Assembly (NCBI GenBank): GCA_002751075.1 | Contig: NAOQ01000208.1 | Coordinates: 2,893-35,088, forward strand | Length of the DNA stretch: 32,196 nucleotides | Origin: Ichthyophonus hoferi | Lineage: Eukaryota > Opisthokonta > Ichthyosporea > Ichthyophonida > Ichthyophonidae | Direction of reading: 5' to 3' | Shown here: piece by piece, positions 18,817-30,640 of the stretch | Numbering within the stretch: position 1 is the stretch's first letter | Layout: every line of letters starts with the position of its first letter | The notes under the pieces: model-generated | Database searches by the model: none | Told to the model about the DNA's origin: nothing | What the model saw: only the letters and a program-made list of their open reading frames with translations | Made by a program: the position numbers and the translations under genes

Positions 18817-20057
18817 TTTCTTGGCTGTGGTAAGATATAATGGCATGGCACATGACTCTTTGGGAGTCGAATCATCTGCCGCTGGTTGCACGTGTTCAGG
18901 TAAAATCAAGCTGTGCGTTGCCTTTTCCTTTTCCTGTTTGTAAGAAAGAACAAGTGATTGGATGTATCCGCTTTAGGATAACTGTTACAGGCCATTGGGA
19001 ACATGTAAATGAATTTTTAGGAAGGCGTCCCACGCCTTGTTCCAGAATAATGAACGAGTTTTCACGTAGTTCGTGTAAGCTGCGGTCGAAGCAACAAACC
19101 GTAATGGGATGATCGCTATTCTGCATCAAAAGTGGCTACTCCATGTAGGAAAGAATTTCCAGGTACGTATTTAATAGGCTCCGGTGATATCCGGTTGGGT
19201 AATATGATAACCTCTGGCCTAGAAGGGAGGCCTGCAGGGCCCTGAGTTAAAATTGATGTAGGTGGATAGGGCAGATTAAGATGAATGAAGAACTGATGAA
19301 ATGTCTGGCAAACAGGGAGTGACTGGTGCGATGTGATTGGATTGAGGGTGACGAAAGTGAGATATCGATTGGTGACCTATTGCCACGGTTAAAACCATGA
19401 TTCTGACTGAAAATAATCTCATCATTGGAGGAGGATGCATCCGCGTGATCAGAAGCTGGGTAGAGGCAGAGAATGCTACCAGTAGTTGCCTGGTTTCAGC
19501 GTTCTTCCGAGAAAAAGTGTTCTGGATACTCGAAAAGACGGTGTGATAATTAGGTTGATCATTCATATTTACAAGGGGTGTCTGAGGAGAAGATTAAATT
19601 GAAATAAATGCAATAAAAAGAGGGTCCTGTTCACTAGAATGAGAGGAAACAGCAAAGAGTGGCACGCGTCTGTGGTCTAGGTTGGTAGCGAGTAACCTTA
19701 GTTGGGAGAGCGTGGTGGAATCCAACGCTTTGGTTGGAGATTTGAAAACTCGCATATATTTAAGCAAAGGCGTTTTCATGATAGCTGTTGAGAGTAAAGG
19801 ATAAACAATTGGACGAGGAGCTGGCTCAATAGAAAATTGATTGGCTGAAGGTACTTCAGCAATCGCAAGATGAAGATTGTAGGTAGCAGTGGATAAGTAG
19901 CGAGGGCCCATAACCTTATTAGAAATAGAGGTAGTATCTATTGTACTGACCTCTATTTGAGTGTTGAAAATAAAACTAATATCTTTTTTACTGAATTCCA
20001 TTTTTGACTTACAGTGTGCTTGGATTGTAGATGGGCACTATGCAAGCATTTCCTAAT
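18803..20057 (-). mobile_element. Unclassified element-like unit bounded by 14-bp inverted repeats
   Basis: ATTAGGAAATGCTT at 18803-18816 is repeated exactly, inverted, at 20044-20057. These ends lie against the two diverged direct repeats (18590-18816 and 20063-20320). Inside, the minus strand is largely open from 20001 down to 19276. That product starts MEFSKKDISFIF and is rich in Ser, Thr and Pro; I recognise no domain. The layout could be a small DNA transposon, a compact LTR-type element whose long repeats are the direct repeats, or a local duplication around an old gene. It appears interrupted and old. I saw no transposase or integrase signature and no clear target-site duplication. Confidence 0.4.
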
Positions 20058-20062
20058 GGTTT

Positions 20063-20320
20063 GACAGTACCAAACTTTATTAGTTGGCCTTCTATATAGT
20101 AAAGAATTTGGAGAATTAATTTCTACCACTTGAAAATCAAAAGGTAATATAAAGTTGATGACTGAAAACTGTAATAGCATCCAGTCACAGTAAACAGTAA
20201 CAGTAACTTTATTATTGTTTTGGAAACTTCTTATTTATGTATAATGGGGAAACATCAATAGACGTATGCGTAAAGTTCAGATTGACCTGTTGTGTACAGG
20301 AAATACTAAACCACTAGGCC
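20063..20320. repeat. Diverged direct repeat, copy 2
   Basis: Partner of 18590-18816 in direct orientation, with several small insertions such as an extra AACAGTAACAGT block. The divergence from copy 1 implies an old duplication. Confidence 0.8.
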
Positions 20321-20339
20321 AGTTGCTTGGACATCAACT

Positions 20340-20443
20340 TTCTATTAACCTTAATAGGCAGCTATAACATATAAGCGACTATAAGAAGAGCAATAAAAAT
20401 AATAAAAGATAATCTATCTAAGCGTGGCGTAGAACTTAGCTCC
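20340..20443. repeat. Left copy of the 104-bp sequence flanking the assembly gap
   Basis: The sequence from TTCTATTAACCTTAATAGGC to CTTAGCTCC is identical to 20940-21043. It is most likely one genomic copy that appears at the ends of two contigs. Confidence 0.9.
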
Positions 20444-20451
20444 TCGTATAA

Positions 20452-20939
20452 NNNNNNNNNNNNNNNNNNNNNNNNNNNNNNNNNNNNNNNNNNNNNNNNN
20501 NNNNNNNNNNNNNNNNNNNNNNNNNNNNNNNNNNNNNNNNNNNNNNNNNNNNNNNNNNNNNNNNNNNNNNNNNNNNNNNNNNNNNNNNNNNNNNNNNNNN
20601 NNNNNNNNNNNNNNNNNNNNNNNNNNNNNNNNNNNNNNNNNNNNNNNNNNNNNNNNNNNNNNNNNNNNNNNNNNNNNNNNNNNNNNNNNNNNNNNNNNNN
20701 NNNNNNNNNNNNNNNNNNNNNNNNNNNNNNNNNNNNNNNNNNNNNNNNNNNNNNNNNNNNNNNNNNNNNNNNNNNNNNNNNNNNNNNNNNNNNNNNNNNN
20801 NNNNNNNNNNNNNNNNNNNNNNNNNNNNNNNNNNNNNNNNNNNNNNNNNNNNNNNNNNNNNNNNNNNNNNNNNNNNNNNNNNNNNNNNNNNNNNNNNNNN
20901 NNNNNNNNNNNNNNNNNNNNNNNNNNNNNNNNNNNNNNN
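20452..20939. other. Assembly gap (488 N)
   Basis: A run of 488 undetermined bases. The 104 bp before it and after it are the same, offset by exactly 600 positions. The size is thus probably a scaffolding estimate, and the true gap may be zero or negative. Confidence 0.98.
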
Positions 20940-21043
20940 TTCTATTAACCTTAATAGGCAGCTATAACATATAAGCGACTATAAGAAGAGCAATAAAAAT
21001 AATAAAAGATAATCTATCTAAGCGTGGCGTAGAACTTAGCTCC
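20940..21043. repeat. Right copy of the 104-bp sequence flanking the assembly gap
   Basis: Exact copy of 20340-20443. After it the sequence continues as AATATATTTTATTT, whereas the left copy runs only eight further bases into the gap. Confidence 0.9.
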
Positions 21044-22686
21044 AATATATTTTATTTAATTTGGCAGATTTTGTGCTTTATTACTCATAGCTATTTGGAT
21101 TATAATCTATAGGTTTGAGTGAATATTGAAACATATTAGCTAAATATAAGTGTGATCTAAGGGATTACTATAAACTAGTCTGATCGGCAACATCACTTAT
21201 CAGTTCATTTAGCCTATTAGCATTCGGAACTTTTTAATTAATTAATTAGTTGGAGAAAAAATGACAAGTAAAGCTAGTCTTTCTTAAATTGTATTAATGA
21301 AAAAAATATTAACATACTGATAAAATGAGTAGCATAAACTATTGCAGACTCATAAATACAAGCATCTTTACAATTTGTGTGATTAATATCATAATATAAT
21401 AAAGTAACTAAGAAACTTCTAGTCATGCCTAACAACTAACATGCCTTACCCTGTTCCAAAAGATTTAATGTTGTTGAGACCGTTATTTCTGAACAAGAAT
21501 CACCATTATAAATGAACATGTTATTCACTACAATTTCGGATTGCATCATGTGATCTTATAATTCCAAAGAACAATAACTTACTTGGTACCTTAAGATAGT
21601 ATATAACGTAGCTTTCCTATATATTATTGAGTACATCTTTCTACAACTAAATAAGTTAACATCTAAGAGTAACTTAATAAATTTATTAGGTATACTGTTA
21701 TTAACAAAAATGTAGTACTACTAGCACATCATTATATCATCGATGGATATCGACCACCTGAATTAATCAGGAACATAAAATAGCATATAGGACATAGATT
21801 GCTTTGATATACGCAATTCAAACTCTTGGCTCTTTAATTATTACAGGTATAAAAGAAAGCTAGTTGTGAAAGCATTCTTTGCGGTTCTAAGCGCGTATAG
21901 GATTATATGATTAGAGTCGTACTGGAAGTAATAATAAACAGTATGTTCAGCCAGCACCTGCTCAAAATCTAAAATTATTGTTTTAAATTATTGAAACTGT
22001 TAAAAAAGTAATATTTAATTAATTTAGGCATTTCTTTATATAGCCATGAACATTTAATATTATTAGCAATTATTATTGCATATATAGCCTAGGAAAATAG
22101 TTAGTGCAATCTGATGGTGCTAAACGGCAATGCAAGATGCTATAAAAATTGAACCAGCCAATGGTAGAGATCCTGTAACTATATAATAAGCCATTTCCAA
22201 TCGTACGTTTTGAGTTCAGATAGCACATTGCTTAGGCATCCTGCCTAAGGCAGGTCCTACTGGTTTGTCTAATATTAGGAGTATATCTTAGCATATCTGC
22301 GCTCCGTGTATGCAAAATGACACGTTAAAATGTCCCTTAATTCGGTATTCTCTCTCCTTATAAACAAATATAGGTCACAGGCACGCTTGTGTCTCTCTAC
22401 CCATTATTCTCAGCATGGTAGCAGAGAAACCTAAATAGTCTACCATGATCACAAAACTTGGTAATTCTATTAAGTAAACGATCCACAAATGCCGAAAACA
22501 CTTGACCTTAACCCTTCATCCATTCACTGACCTCTACGTGTGGAGATTTAATTTTATTACACCTACATAATGTCTTCAAATTTGTATTTGAACTGTCAAA
22601 ACTTCCCGTTTCAATGCGACCGCAAGGTAATATACAAAATAACTGGGCAACACCCATATATCTTCTCAGCCGTCAGCGACGTCAGA
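21044..22686. other. Stretch without a recognisable gene
   Basis: AT-rich sequence with dense stops in every frame and no open frame of 60 codons. No RNA gene, tandem array or recognisable mobile-element remnant is visible. Confidence 0.6.
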
Positions 22687-23559
22687 TGCCAGAGCCTGCC
22701 ACAGAACCAGAGCCAGCCAGAGCCTACAACATAGCAAGAGCCAGCGCCAGATTCATCTGAATTTTTCCTGTCTCTGGATTGGTTATTGTAGTTTTAATAG
22801 TTGGCATCCACTGGGAGTGGAATGTTGTCAAGTGTCTAAAAAGAATGATTCTACAGAATCGGAAAGCAGTGAAAAATTCACTTTCTTGTAGATTCCCACG
22901 AACCAGGCATGGGTGATGGGAGTAAATAAAAGCTTACATTTTTGGTAATATGTCATTACCTTAATAATAAAAATGAATATTTCCAGGGTGTGTTTATGCA
23001 GCATTTATTTGTGTTTAGAATGAATGTTTCAGTCCTTGATACAAGCTAGAATTTTGTTTAGTTGCGGTACAAGTGACTAGCTAGAAGTTACTTTTTATAA
23101 TCTTAACGACTAGGCTAACTATTGGTTTTAAGCTTATACTCATTTTGTGTGGGGATGTTTCTTTGTATGCATTTTTTTTAAAAAATACCTCAGATAAACT
23201 TGACAGATTAATATGAATGTCTATATATAAATGAGAAGGTTGTAACTGTGATAATATTATCTAAAAATAAGTGGGAAAGAAAGAGTCTAGTGCATGTTAT
23301 GTTTGTCTTAATATGGTATTATAGTAATAGTATTACAATACAATACAATACAACAAGCACGTGTGACAATCTGAATGACTTTACTGCAGTGTCACATACT
23401 TTAATAATTAACTTTCTATAGAAATTGTTGCTACTAACTAACTAGAGCTATGCTCGAAGTAGTGCAACGTTTCCAACTAACTTATTTTTTGGACAAACAT
23501 ATAATGCTTATGTAAAACACACAACATAACATGATCCTAGGATATATGACAACATGTTC

Positions 23560-24260
23560 ATTCATGTACATATGCATGAGGACCCTAGCCTTTTTATAAT
23601 TCACAGAGGGCATTGCCTTAGTTTGACAATCTACAGCTATCAATTCCAAGATGCAGGAGGCAATTTCATTCTCTTCATTTATGGCACAGTTCCTAATGTA
23701 TCACTAGCAGACTTTGATGTGCCTGGTGCCTCTTGAAACACTGTTCTGTTTAATGAGGTGAATTGCAGACTGATTGTCTACATAGACTCTTACACATCTA
23801 ACCTCAATGCATAGCCATTTTAAAAGTGAAATGATTTATGCAATTTGTTGGGATGACGTTAACATAGCTATGTACTCATTTTCAGTGGTAGATGAGGTTG
23901 TGGTAGATTTTTTCTTTGGAGAGCTAGTCAATTGATCTTCCTCCTAGCCTGGTAGATTATGTCACTGGATTTGCTGTGGGCTGATCATCGATCAGCAGAA
24001 AAATCGGCATTAGAGAAAAGCATTGAGCATAAGAGAAGGTCCTTTATAAATCATGCATTTCTTGGCTTTGGTATTTAAATACGTCAACATCTCCCAGATG
24101 GCTTTAGTGGATTCTACCACATACCTTGCAAGGTAGCTGACTGCAAATTGGGAATTGGGTTAGCTAGATTTGGTGATTTAAGAGAGGTATCCTATAAAGC
24201 ACTGATAGGTGGATTTGTCACATGACTTTGATTGCTGATTTTCATTTGTTGCCTCCTTAA
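23560..24260 (-). pseudogene. Copia RNase H remnant (fossil)
   Basis: The minus strand shows pieces matching the copia RNase H region: an ADFSAD block, SSPKKKSTTTSSTTENEY (family pattern SKKQ..STTEAEY), VDNQSAIHLI (family DNQSAI.L) and a final GTRHIK (family TKHID). The order agrees with the family. It is broken and part of the larger fossil. Confidence 0.75.
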
Positions 24261-24299
24261 TGTGTTTGGGCAGTATGAAAAAATAAGTCAGCTGGTTGT

Positions 24300-26000
24300 T
24301 TTCTTGTTCATATGATTTAGTAACTTTTTTGATGTGGTCTGAGAGAGATTGATACTCTGGCCAAACATTTTAATGATGAACCTAAGGAAGTTAGTGGACC
24401 ATCATCTATTCTTAGTAGAAAATTTCCTATTGAATTCTGCAATTAAGACCTCTTAATCAGCTGGGTGCTCCAATACGACAAGTGCATCTATTTATATAAC
24501 AGAATACGAATAGAAAATAGTTACTGTTATGGTATATGTAGAGGCATGGGTCCTTTTCTGCTGGGCACATGCTTTGAAATCAGAGGAATATATGAAGAGT
24601 TTCATTCCACCTGCGTATAATGATATAAAAACCTATTGGAACCTAGATCTGACCTGAATTGACACATCATCTGTGGTGGAGTGATTTGTAGGTTTAAAGC
24701 TTGTTCACCTGTAAGAAGTAATTTTTTTGAATCATATTCAGTCCACCTCATTGTAATTATGGTATTTTCTATTTAATCTATTCCAACTCTTCCTTACTCT
24801 TTTGGAATCTACTGCATCAATGGAGATGGATTACTTGTCAGTATTTACAGTGCCTGTGGTAATAAATATATTTGTATGTTGTGCATGACAACACATTAAT
24901 TTTTACATATTTTTATATTTCTTCTTGTCAAATTTTCTTTTGGTCATAGTCTCTTTAATGACAGCTGGTTATTTTAACTATTCAATTGGGTACTTGCTAT
25001 TAGATTTATTTTATTTCTGCTTTGATGGTTCTAGTGGGTTAATCTGGTGGTTGGTGCTTTTTAACCGTACATGTGATTAGAACCGTAAAGGACGCCAGCA
25101 CAGCTAATGTTCTTTTATATTCGAACAACTAGAATAGCCAAGAGTTTGCACTGAATATATCAGGGTTTAGGTAGTACTATGCACTATTTTATGTTTTTGA
25201 TTGATTCAGGTTCAATGTAATATCCATTATATTAATGTGCTATTACTCTAATGCTATAGTGTATATATAATGTACTTAATGTAATGTATACGTTATTATT
25301 CCTTTTGGGGTTGGCACTATAGAACCATAAGAAGTTTAAAAATTATGAAATCACGTGGTGTAATCAATAATTTGTAGGAAACAACGTGATCACTTCTGAT
25401 TGTAACTTCTGATCAAAAAATAATTTCAACAAAAACATAGAGACCTTTGGCCAGTTTGAATATCCAATTTGGTTTGTCAGAGTCCTCCATGGTTTGTAGC
25501 TGGTATATGTAGATTGGTGTAGAGAGATTAGTGTGTAAGTAGGCCAATGCAATGTCTAGTTGAATTAGCTTTTATTGTCTAATTGCAGCGATTTTCTGAG
25601 TATGTGGACAATGACAAAATTTGCAACCAGGGAAGATATATTGAAGGAATCTTTGTTTTAATCTACATGCTGCATTGGTTGAGAACAGATTTGTGCCTTG
25701 TGTTGGGTGACTGCTCCAGTTTAACCATGGTTTTTGTGTACATTTATAAACTTTGCAAAATGGTGATATCTTTTAGGATTTCCTCTTTAGGCACAAGCAT
25801 CTAAGTATGGAACTTATTAATCAAGAGCCCCATGTTGCATTGCTGTGATGCATTACATTGTTTCTATGGACTGCATGGTTTCTTTATAATTATTTGGGTC
25901 CGCAAACTCTACAAAAGTCGGTGTGTTGGATGTGTAGGCCAAGGTGTTGGACATTACTTGCAGTGTAAGTTGCTAATGTTTGCTATCGTGATGGCCACTC
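24300..26000 (-). pseudogene. Copia reverse transcriptase remnant (fossil)
   Basis: The N-terminal reverse transcriptase part lies at about 26.0-25.44 kb, with blocks such as VANFVIVHIL, LDIALAYLHTNL, PIYIYQ and EDSDKPNWIFKLAKGLY (family patterns TFSPV..F..IR, DV..AYLH, IYM.QP, KPNW..KL.KSLYGLKQ). The C-terminal part is at about 24.85-24.3 kb. The spacing between the two is larger than the family needs, consistent with inserted DNA near 24.9-25.44. It is broken. Confidence 0.7.
25072..25440. repeat. Dispersed repeat, copy inside the copia reverse transcriptase region
   Basis: It aligns in direct orientation with 30641-31120. Shared blocks include GTGATTAGAA/GTGTTTAGAA, AGCACAGCTA/AGCACAACTA, CTATGCACTAT, AATGTGCT, TAGAACCATAAGAA/TAGAATCATAAGAA and GTGATCACTT. 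Identity is perhaps two thirds. It separates the two reverse transcriptase parts and so looks like nested DNA. Confidence 0.55.
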
Positions 26001-26384
26001 CTGGTGGTTAAGATGGAGTATCTGTGGTAATGATGAAATTGTGAGTCTTCATCCAGCACATTTAATCAATCCATATCCTATATTTTACCAGGGCCAGATA
26101 AGTTTGGTACTGCTATATAAAAATATGGCATCAACAGTGAGATGAGTGGTCATGGGGAGATTTCATAAGCATACTCTTTCTGGAATTAAAGTTTCTGAGA
26201 GGGTAGCGTGTGGTTATCATGATCAATGTCCATGAAAACTCTATGAGTGGTCTGAGTTAGGATCTGTGGGTGTGATAATTAGAAGGAGAGGGTCTGACTG
26301 CAATATTTAAAAGTGTTTGAAAGAGGAAAGTGTCTTTGAAAAAGACACAATTCCTTCTCACAATGGTTCAATAGAGCTTCTGGT

Positions 26385-27170
26385 CTAATGGGATCCAGCC
26401 ATCCATATTATCCTAATATTCAAGGAGGCAGACTTGATGGCCTCTGAGGGTAAATGTGGAAGAGCAGGTGGCAGGATCAGTATGGTAGTAGACTTTGCAC
26501 CCAAAGTTGTAGAGATGATGGACTGAGGCAGGTTGGCAGTATTATAACCTGTAAGGGGACGTATTGGTGGAGAGTGCACTTGTTGGCATTACGTGATGAG
26601 TAAAAAAAGCTGCTTATATGGCAGAGTTCCAAAAGGAGTGAGGAGCACTACTTAAGTTCAATGCAACCCTGGGCATTGTGACAATGTGGCAGTTTATGTG
26701 TTCAGAAAGGCCATAATTAGTTGGCCCATAAGGTAGAGTAGTATAGTATGGTGAGCAATTCCCTAGGAGGGCAGCTGATTGAAGGACAGTAGAAATATAT
26801 TTTGTTCCTTGGTCTTTGCAAAGTGTAGAAATGTGTAGAGGGGAGTGCTTGGCATAAGATGCTTTTATCAATTGTTGGAAGACCATAGAGACCTCATGCT
26901 TATGTTTTATGCATTACATGGTTATGTAGTGTATTTATTCATTAATGAAAAGCACAAATCAATAATAGCCACCATAGGAGATGCAAAGGGGGCCTACTGT
27001 GTCATTGTAAATGGTTTCTAAGGGACGTGCTGCATGCATCCTATGTGAAGAGCATGGGCTAACTACATTTTTATTGGCTACACAAGCATTATAAGGGGCC
27101 AATTTCTTTGTTATGACAATCGTGTACATGCTGGTAGTGGTAGTAAGTCCCTTGGGTGAGCAATGCATGA
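26385..27170 (-). pseudogene. Copia integrase remnant (fossil)
   Basis: The minus strand contains CVANKNVVSPCSSHR followed by RPLETIYNDTVGPLCISYGG, the end of the GAG-pre-integrase zinc region and the first integrase Asp block (family PLE.IH.D..GP). Further on, DQGTKYISTVLQ and PYGPTNYGLSEHIN correspond to the second Asp and the Glu block of the DDE core. It is broken. Confidence 0.8.
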
Positions 27171-27571
27171 ATCAAGAATGTCAGATTGCATCTGATCTGG
27201 GAGGCATGTATGTTGAACATAAAGAAAAAAAGCAGCCAAAGATTAAGATGTTGGTGAGCTAGTGACCATGGAGATCTGTAAAGGAAGTATGTTGTAGTTG
27301 TGCCAGCTGTACTGTAAGGGGGGAGTGCATTTTAGGAATGAGGGCATCATATTCAGAAGGGCAGTTATAATGAGTGATATAATCAGATGAAAGGTGGCAA
27401 TCATGATAGAGTAGTAATTTGGCCTAAAGGAAGAATATGTCCTCCTGCCAAGGATAGCTGTAGGGTAGAGAGGGGTGATTTCATCTGAGATGGTAATCTT
27501 GTCATCATTGAAGTTAACGATGTATCATTGTCCTCATAGGACAGTAATGGTAGATAAGTTGTAGTTTTTGG

Positions 27572-27800
27572 CTAGAAATAAAAGACATCATGCAGGGGGA
27601 TGCCATGAGTATTGCCATTCATATGAGAACAGGGGGTGATGGTGCCATGGAACATGTCATGCATTAATATACTATTGGTAACGTGGAAATTGACCTTATG
27701 GGGAACAAGTTTAGTGAAAACCTCATAGTGTATGCAAATGTGTTGAGAGCATCTGCTACCAACTAGGAAAATTCCAAGAAGGAAGTTGGTGAATGGCAAT
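27572..27800 (-). pseudogene. Copia protease remnant (fossil)
   Basis: The open stretch contains LVGSRCSQHICIHYEVFTKL, then VNFHV and HMNGNTHGIPLHDVFYF. This matches the copia aspartic protease layout (family W.vDSG.S.Hi through l.DVlyvP). The GAG-pre-integrase follows to the left. It is broken. Confidence 0.8.
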
Positions 27801-28384
27801 GTTGATTTTTAAACAAAGTGTCCTCTGCAATAAGAGAGGTCGATGTAGGTATGCTTACATGCTGGTGCGCCAATTTTTAAATGTTTATTATGCTAAATTG
27901 TAGAAAATGGAAATTTTCTGAATGGAATATTTGTGTTACAGGAGATTGGCAGTTGATGCAACTGTAGTAGTAGAGTACATTGCATAATCGGGTGATTGAA
28001 GGATGCTGACAATCATCTGTCTTGAGGGGGAAAATATTTTATCATAATTTGGTCCATTTCTGTTGAGGGAACATTTGGTTGTTGTGTGAGTAACATGTGG
28101 ATGAGTGTGTTATTGACATGGAGATAATTTTGAGTGCTGCATTTACTTCTGATTGTTGGTGTTGACACATTATGTTAGCCTTTGAGGACTCTATGGGCGC
28201 TCAAGGGGATTTGTTGCTTCAATTCTGGCTATTACACTGTAAAGAGTAGGTCAATTACGTTGGCTATGACTTTGAAGAGAATCCAATGTGGAACAAAGTC
28301 TGGGACAAAAAACTAATAATTTAATGGCTCATAGAACACGGTATTGAGTGGTAACTGCAAGGGAAGTTCCTTCAAGCTCGTTAG

Positions 28385-29400
28385 CTAGACTGCTGTATCT
28401 GGTAAGGAACTCTGTTGGTATGTCTGTTTGTTTGAGAAAGCTTTCTGTAATAGTGTAGTAAGTCTAATTAAGTAAGTATTTGGCTGTTGTTCGATATCGT
28501 GATTCACGATGTTGAATTTTATTGTAGACTTGCTGTTTAATATTAAAGTCTTTGATGAAAGCATTACAGTTTTCATTGAAATTGCTGAAATGATGAAAGT
28601 ATGAATGGCGTAATACTTTGTCTGGTGCTAATTATTACCTATCATCACAATTACTTCATTTGATAAATGTGGAAAAATTGCACAATTTAACAATTTACTT
28701 TCATAACTAGATTGATGGTACATAATTTGAATTTCTTCCATCCAATCCTGGAGTGTGAGATGGAAATTAGCTGTAAAAATTATTTTGAAATAGGTCTCTT
28801 ATAGGAATAATCTGGTTCTGTCAAAACGTTGGGCTGGAGCCAGCAGAACTTGTGATTGTTAAGTGGGAGTTGGTAGGTATTGTATTGAATGGAATGACAA
28901 ATTTGATCCAGATAGAGAATCAGTTGAGCGTCAAGGATTGGTTTTCACAGATGTAAGGAAAACCATGCGCGTACCAAAAGCTTCTATTCTAGTGTAGAGA
29001 TCTTGCGTGTTTTTGGACAAGTTCTCATCTCATTGCTTAATTGTATGTATGAAGGGCTGTAATGGCTCTCTATGAATAGCTGTTATTTCTTCTGATGACG
29101 TTGGGAATGTTGGAAGATAGTTTTCTGTTATGATTGTTTTGTGTTTTTATACATGTTTGGATATTGAAAGGACAACTATATTGTGTCAGTGCAAGCGTTG
29201 TTTTAGTTATTGGTGGAGTAACTACAGGTTCAATAATAGCAGGCTGGAATGGATTTTCAAAAATCGGAGGTAAGGATGTAAAACTCAGTAGTTTGTTTTT
29301 CTTTGTGAAAGTATTCCTTGTTGTACTTAGGTGGTTAGATACAAATTGGAGGGGTAAGTCTTGTGTATGTGTGGGGGCATAAACGTATAAGAGATTGCAG
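28385..29400 (-). pseudogene. Gag-like remnant of the copia fossil
   Basis: Minus-strand coding-like pieces precede the protease in transcript order, including PTHTQDLPLQFVSNH and LSFTSLPPIFENPFQPAII near 29.2-29.38 kb and a Gln/Ser/Leu-rich piece at 28385-28576. The assignment to gag rests mainly on position, because gag is poorly conserved. It is broken. Confidence 0.5.
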
Positions 29401-30229
29401 GTAAAAGCATGTAAGAAGGGCCTATAACTCTAACATGATCATGTTTTAACTTCCAGTTATTGGCCTGTTAATGATAACTAAAGGTCAAATCTTTTATAAA
29501 GATTTGAATCTCTGTTAAAGTATTCCAGTTTTACAAGTGTTTGACCAAATACTTCATTACGTTTTTATGCAAAAGCCTTTATTGTTTAGTCAGTATTGAA
29601 CTTCTAAATGCTAAGAAGTTTTAGAATGAGGTTGCACTCAGTAATTAGAAATTTGGGCATTAATTAGTGATAATGAAGAAATCAATGATGTCACTATTTA
29701 TAGCCAATTAGGACTAGATGCTTAATGCTGTCTAAAACGTAAAAGTACTATTGTTTTAATTAATGTTGGCTACTGGTTGATAATTGCATAGTTGTCTAAT
29801 AATACATATGTGACACATGACTTCCTGAATAATCCTTTGAACAATCATTAGTTAATTTGGTGTTAAAACCATATTAGGTAACTGTTAAGTTTAGGTTCAT
29901 ATTGGATAATTGTGTCCATCACATGGTAAACTGGCATTGACCTAGAAACCAACGACTATATAGCCAGCAATCTCAGACTTTGTCTGGATCCTAATTTCAG
30001 TTGGCATAAAGGTAGTAAAAGTTACATACTCTATAATTAATCGAATTCTTAAGGAGTAGCCCCAGAGATACCCACATTGAAACCATCGCTCACTACAGGG
30101 AGAGCAAAGCTTCTGAGAAGAAAAGGTCTGTTCCTAAGACCAAAAAAAAAGAAACAATGAGTTTGCTTTTGAAGTGATTCGGAGGGAGACACTTGTCTTC
30201 AGAGACCCAGAACAAAAGCTTGGGTTTAA

Positions 30230-30241
30230 GCTCTGACACCA
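30230..30241 (-). promoter_or_regulatory. Candidate primer-binding site of the copia fossil
   Basis: The minus strand reads TGGTGTCAGAGC, the kind of TGG-starting sequence complementary to a tRNA 3' end (CCA) that follows a 5' LTR. One base to the right, the sequence AATTCA ends in the CA expected of an LTR 3' end. Plant copia elements use the closely similar TGGTATCAGAGC. The primer tRNA here is not established. Confidence 0.5.
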
Positions 30242-30640
30242 GTGAATTAAATAAACTTACTTCAGGAGTCCAGGACGAGGACCTGGGTTATGATCATCTG
30301 GATTATGACGATTTCTTTTGTCTCTGGATTAGTTATTGTAGTTTTGTAATTGATAATCATATTTTTGTTATAACTTAGATATGTGCATATTCTCTTAGAT
30401 TTAGAAAAAGCTTTGAAAAGAGAGATTTTGTCCAGATTAGTAAATCTAGTTTGTTCTAGAACGAAGACTCATTCTAATTGAAGATATCCAAGTATTGTAC
30501 TTTGTTTTTCTTGAGATTTTTACAATATAATCAATTGGCGTAGGATGAATAATGTTGAGGTAGCATTTTTTTAATGCTTTTGATCGATGTGAATTGATCG
30601 TTTAGTTTATTTGGATATTTCTTTGTCTACAGTTGTGTAT

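Noticed and set aside
18840-19112. Plus-strand open frame inside the repeat-bounded unit.
   Set aside because: It runs opposite to the longer open stretch of the unit, has no recognisable motif and is no longer than expected by chance in this less AT-rich patch.
30060-30378. Plus-strand coding-like stretches (for example KASEKKRSVPKTKKK and SSETQNKSLGLSSDTS).
   Set aside because: They overlap the candidate primer-binding site and LTR edge of the minus-strand copia fossil, show no conserved domain and have no plausible gene context.
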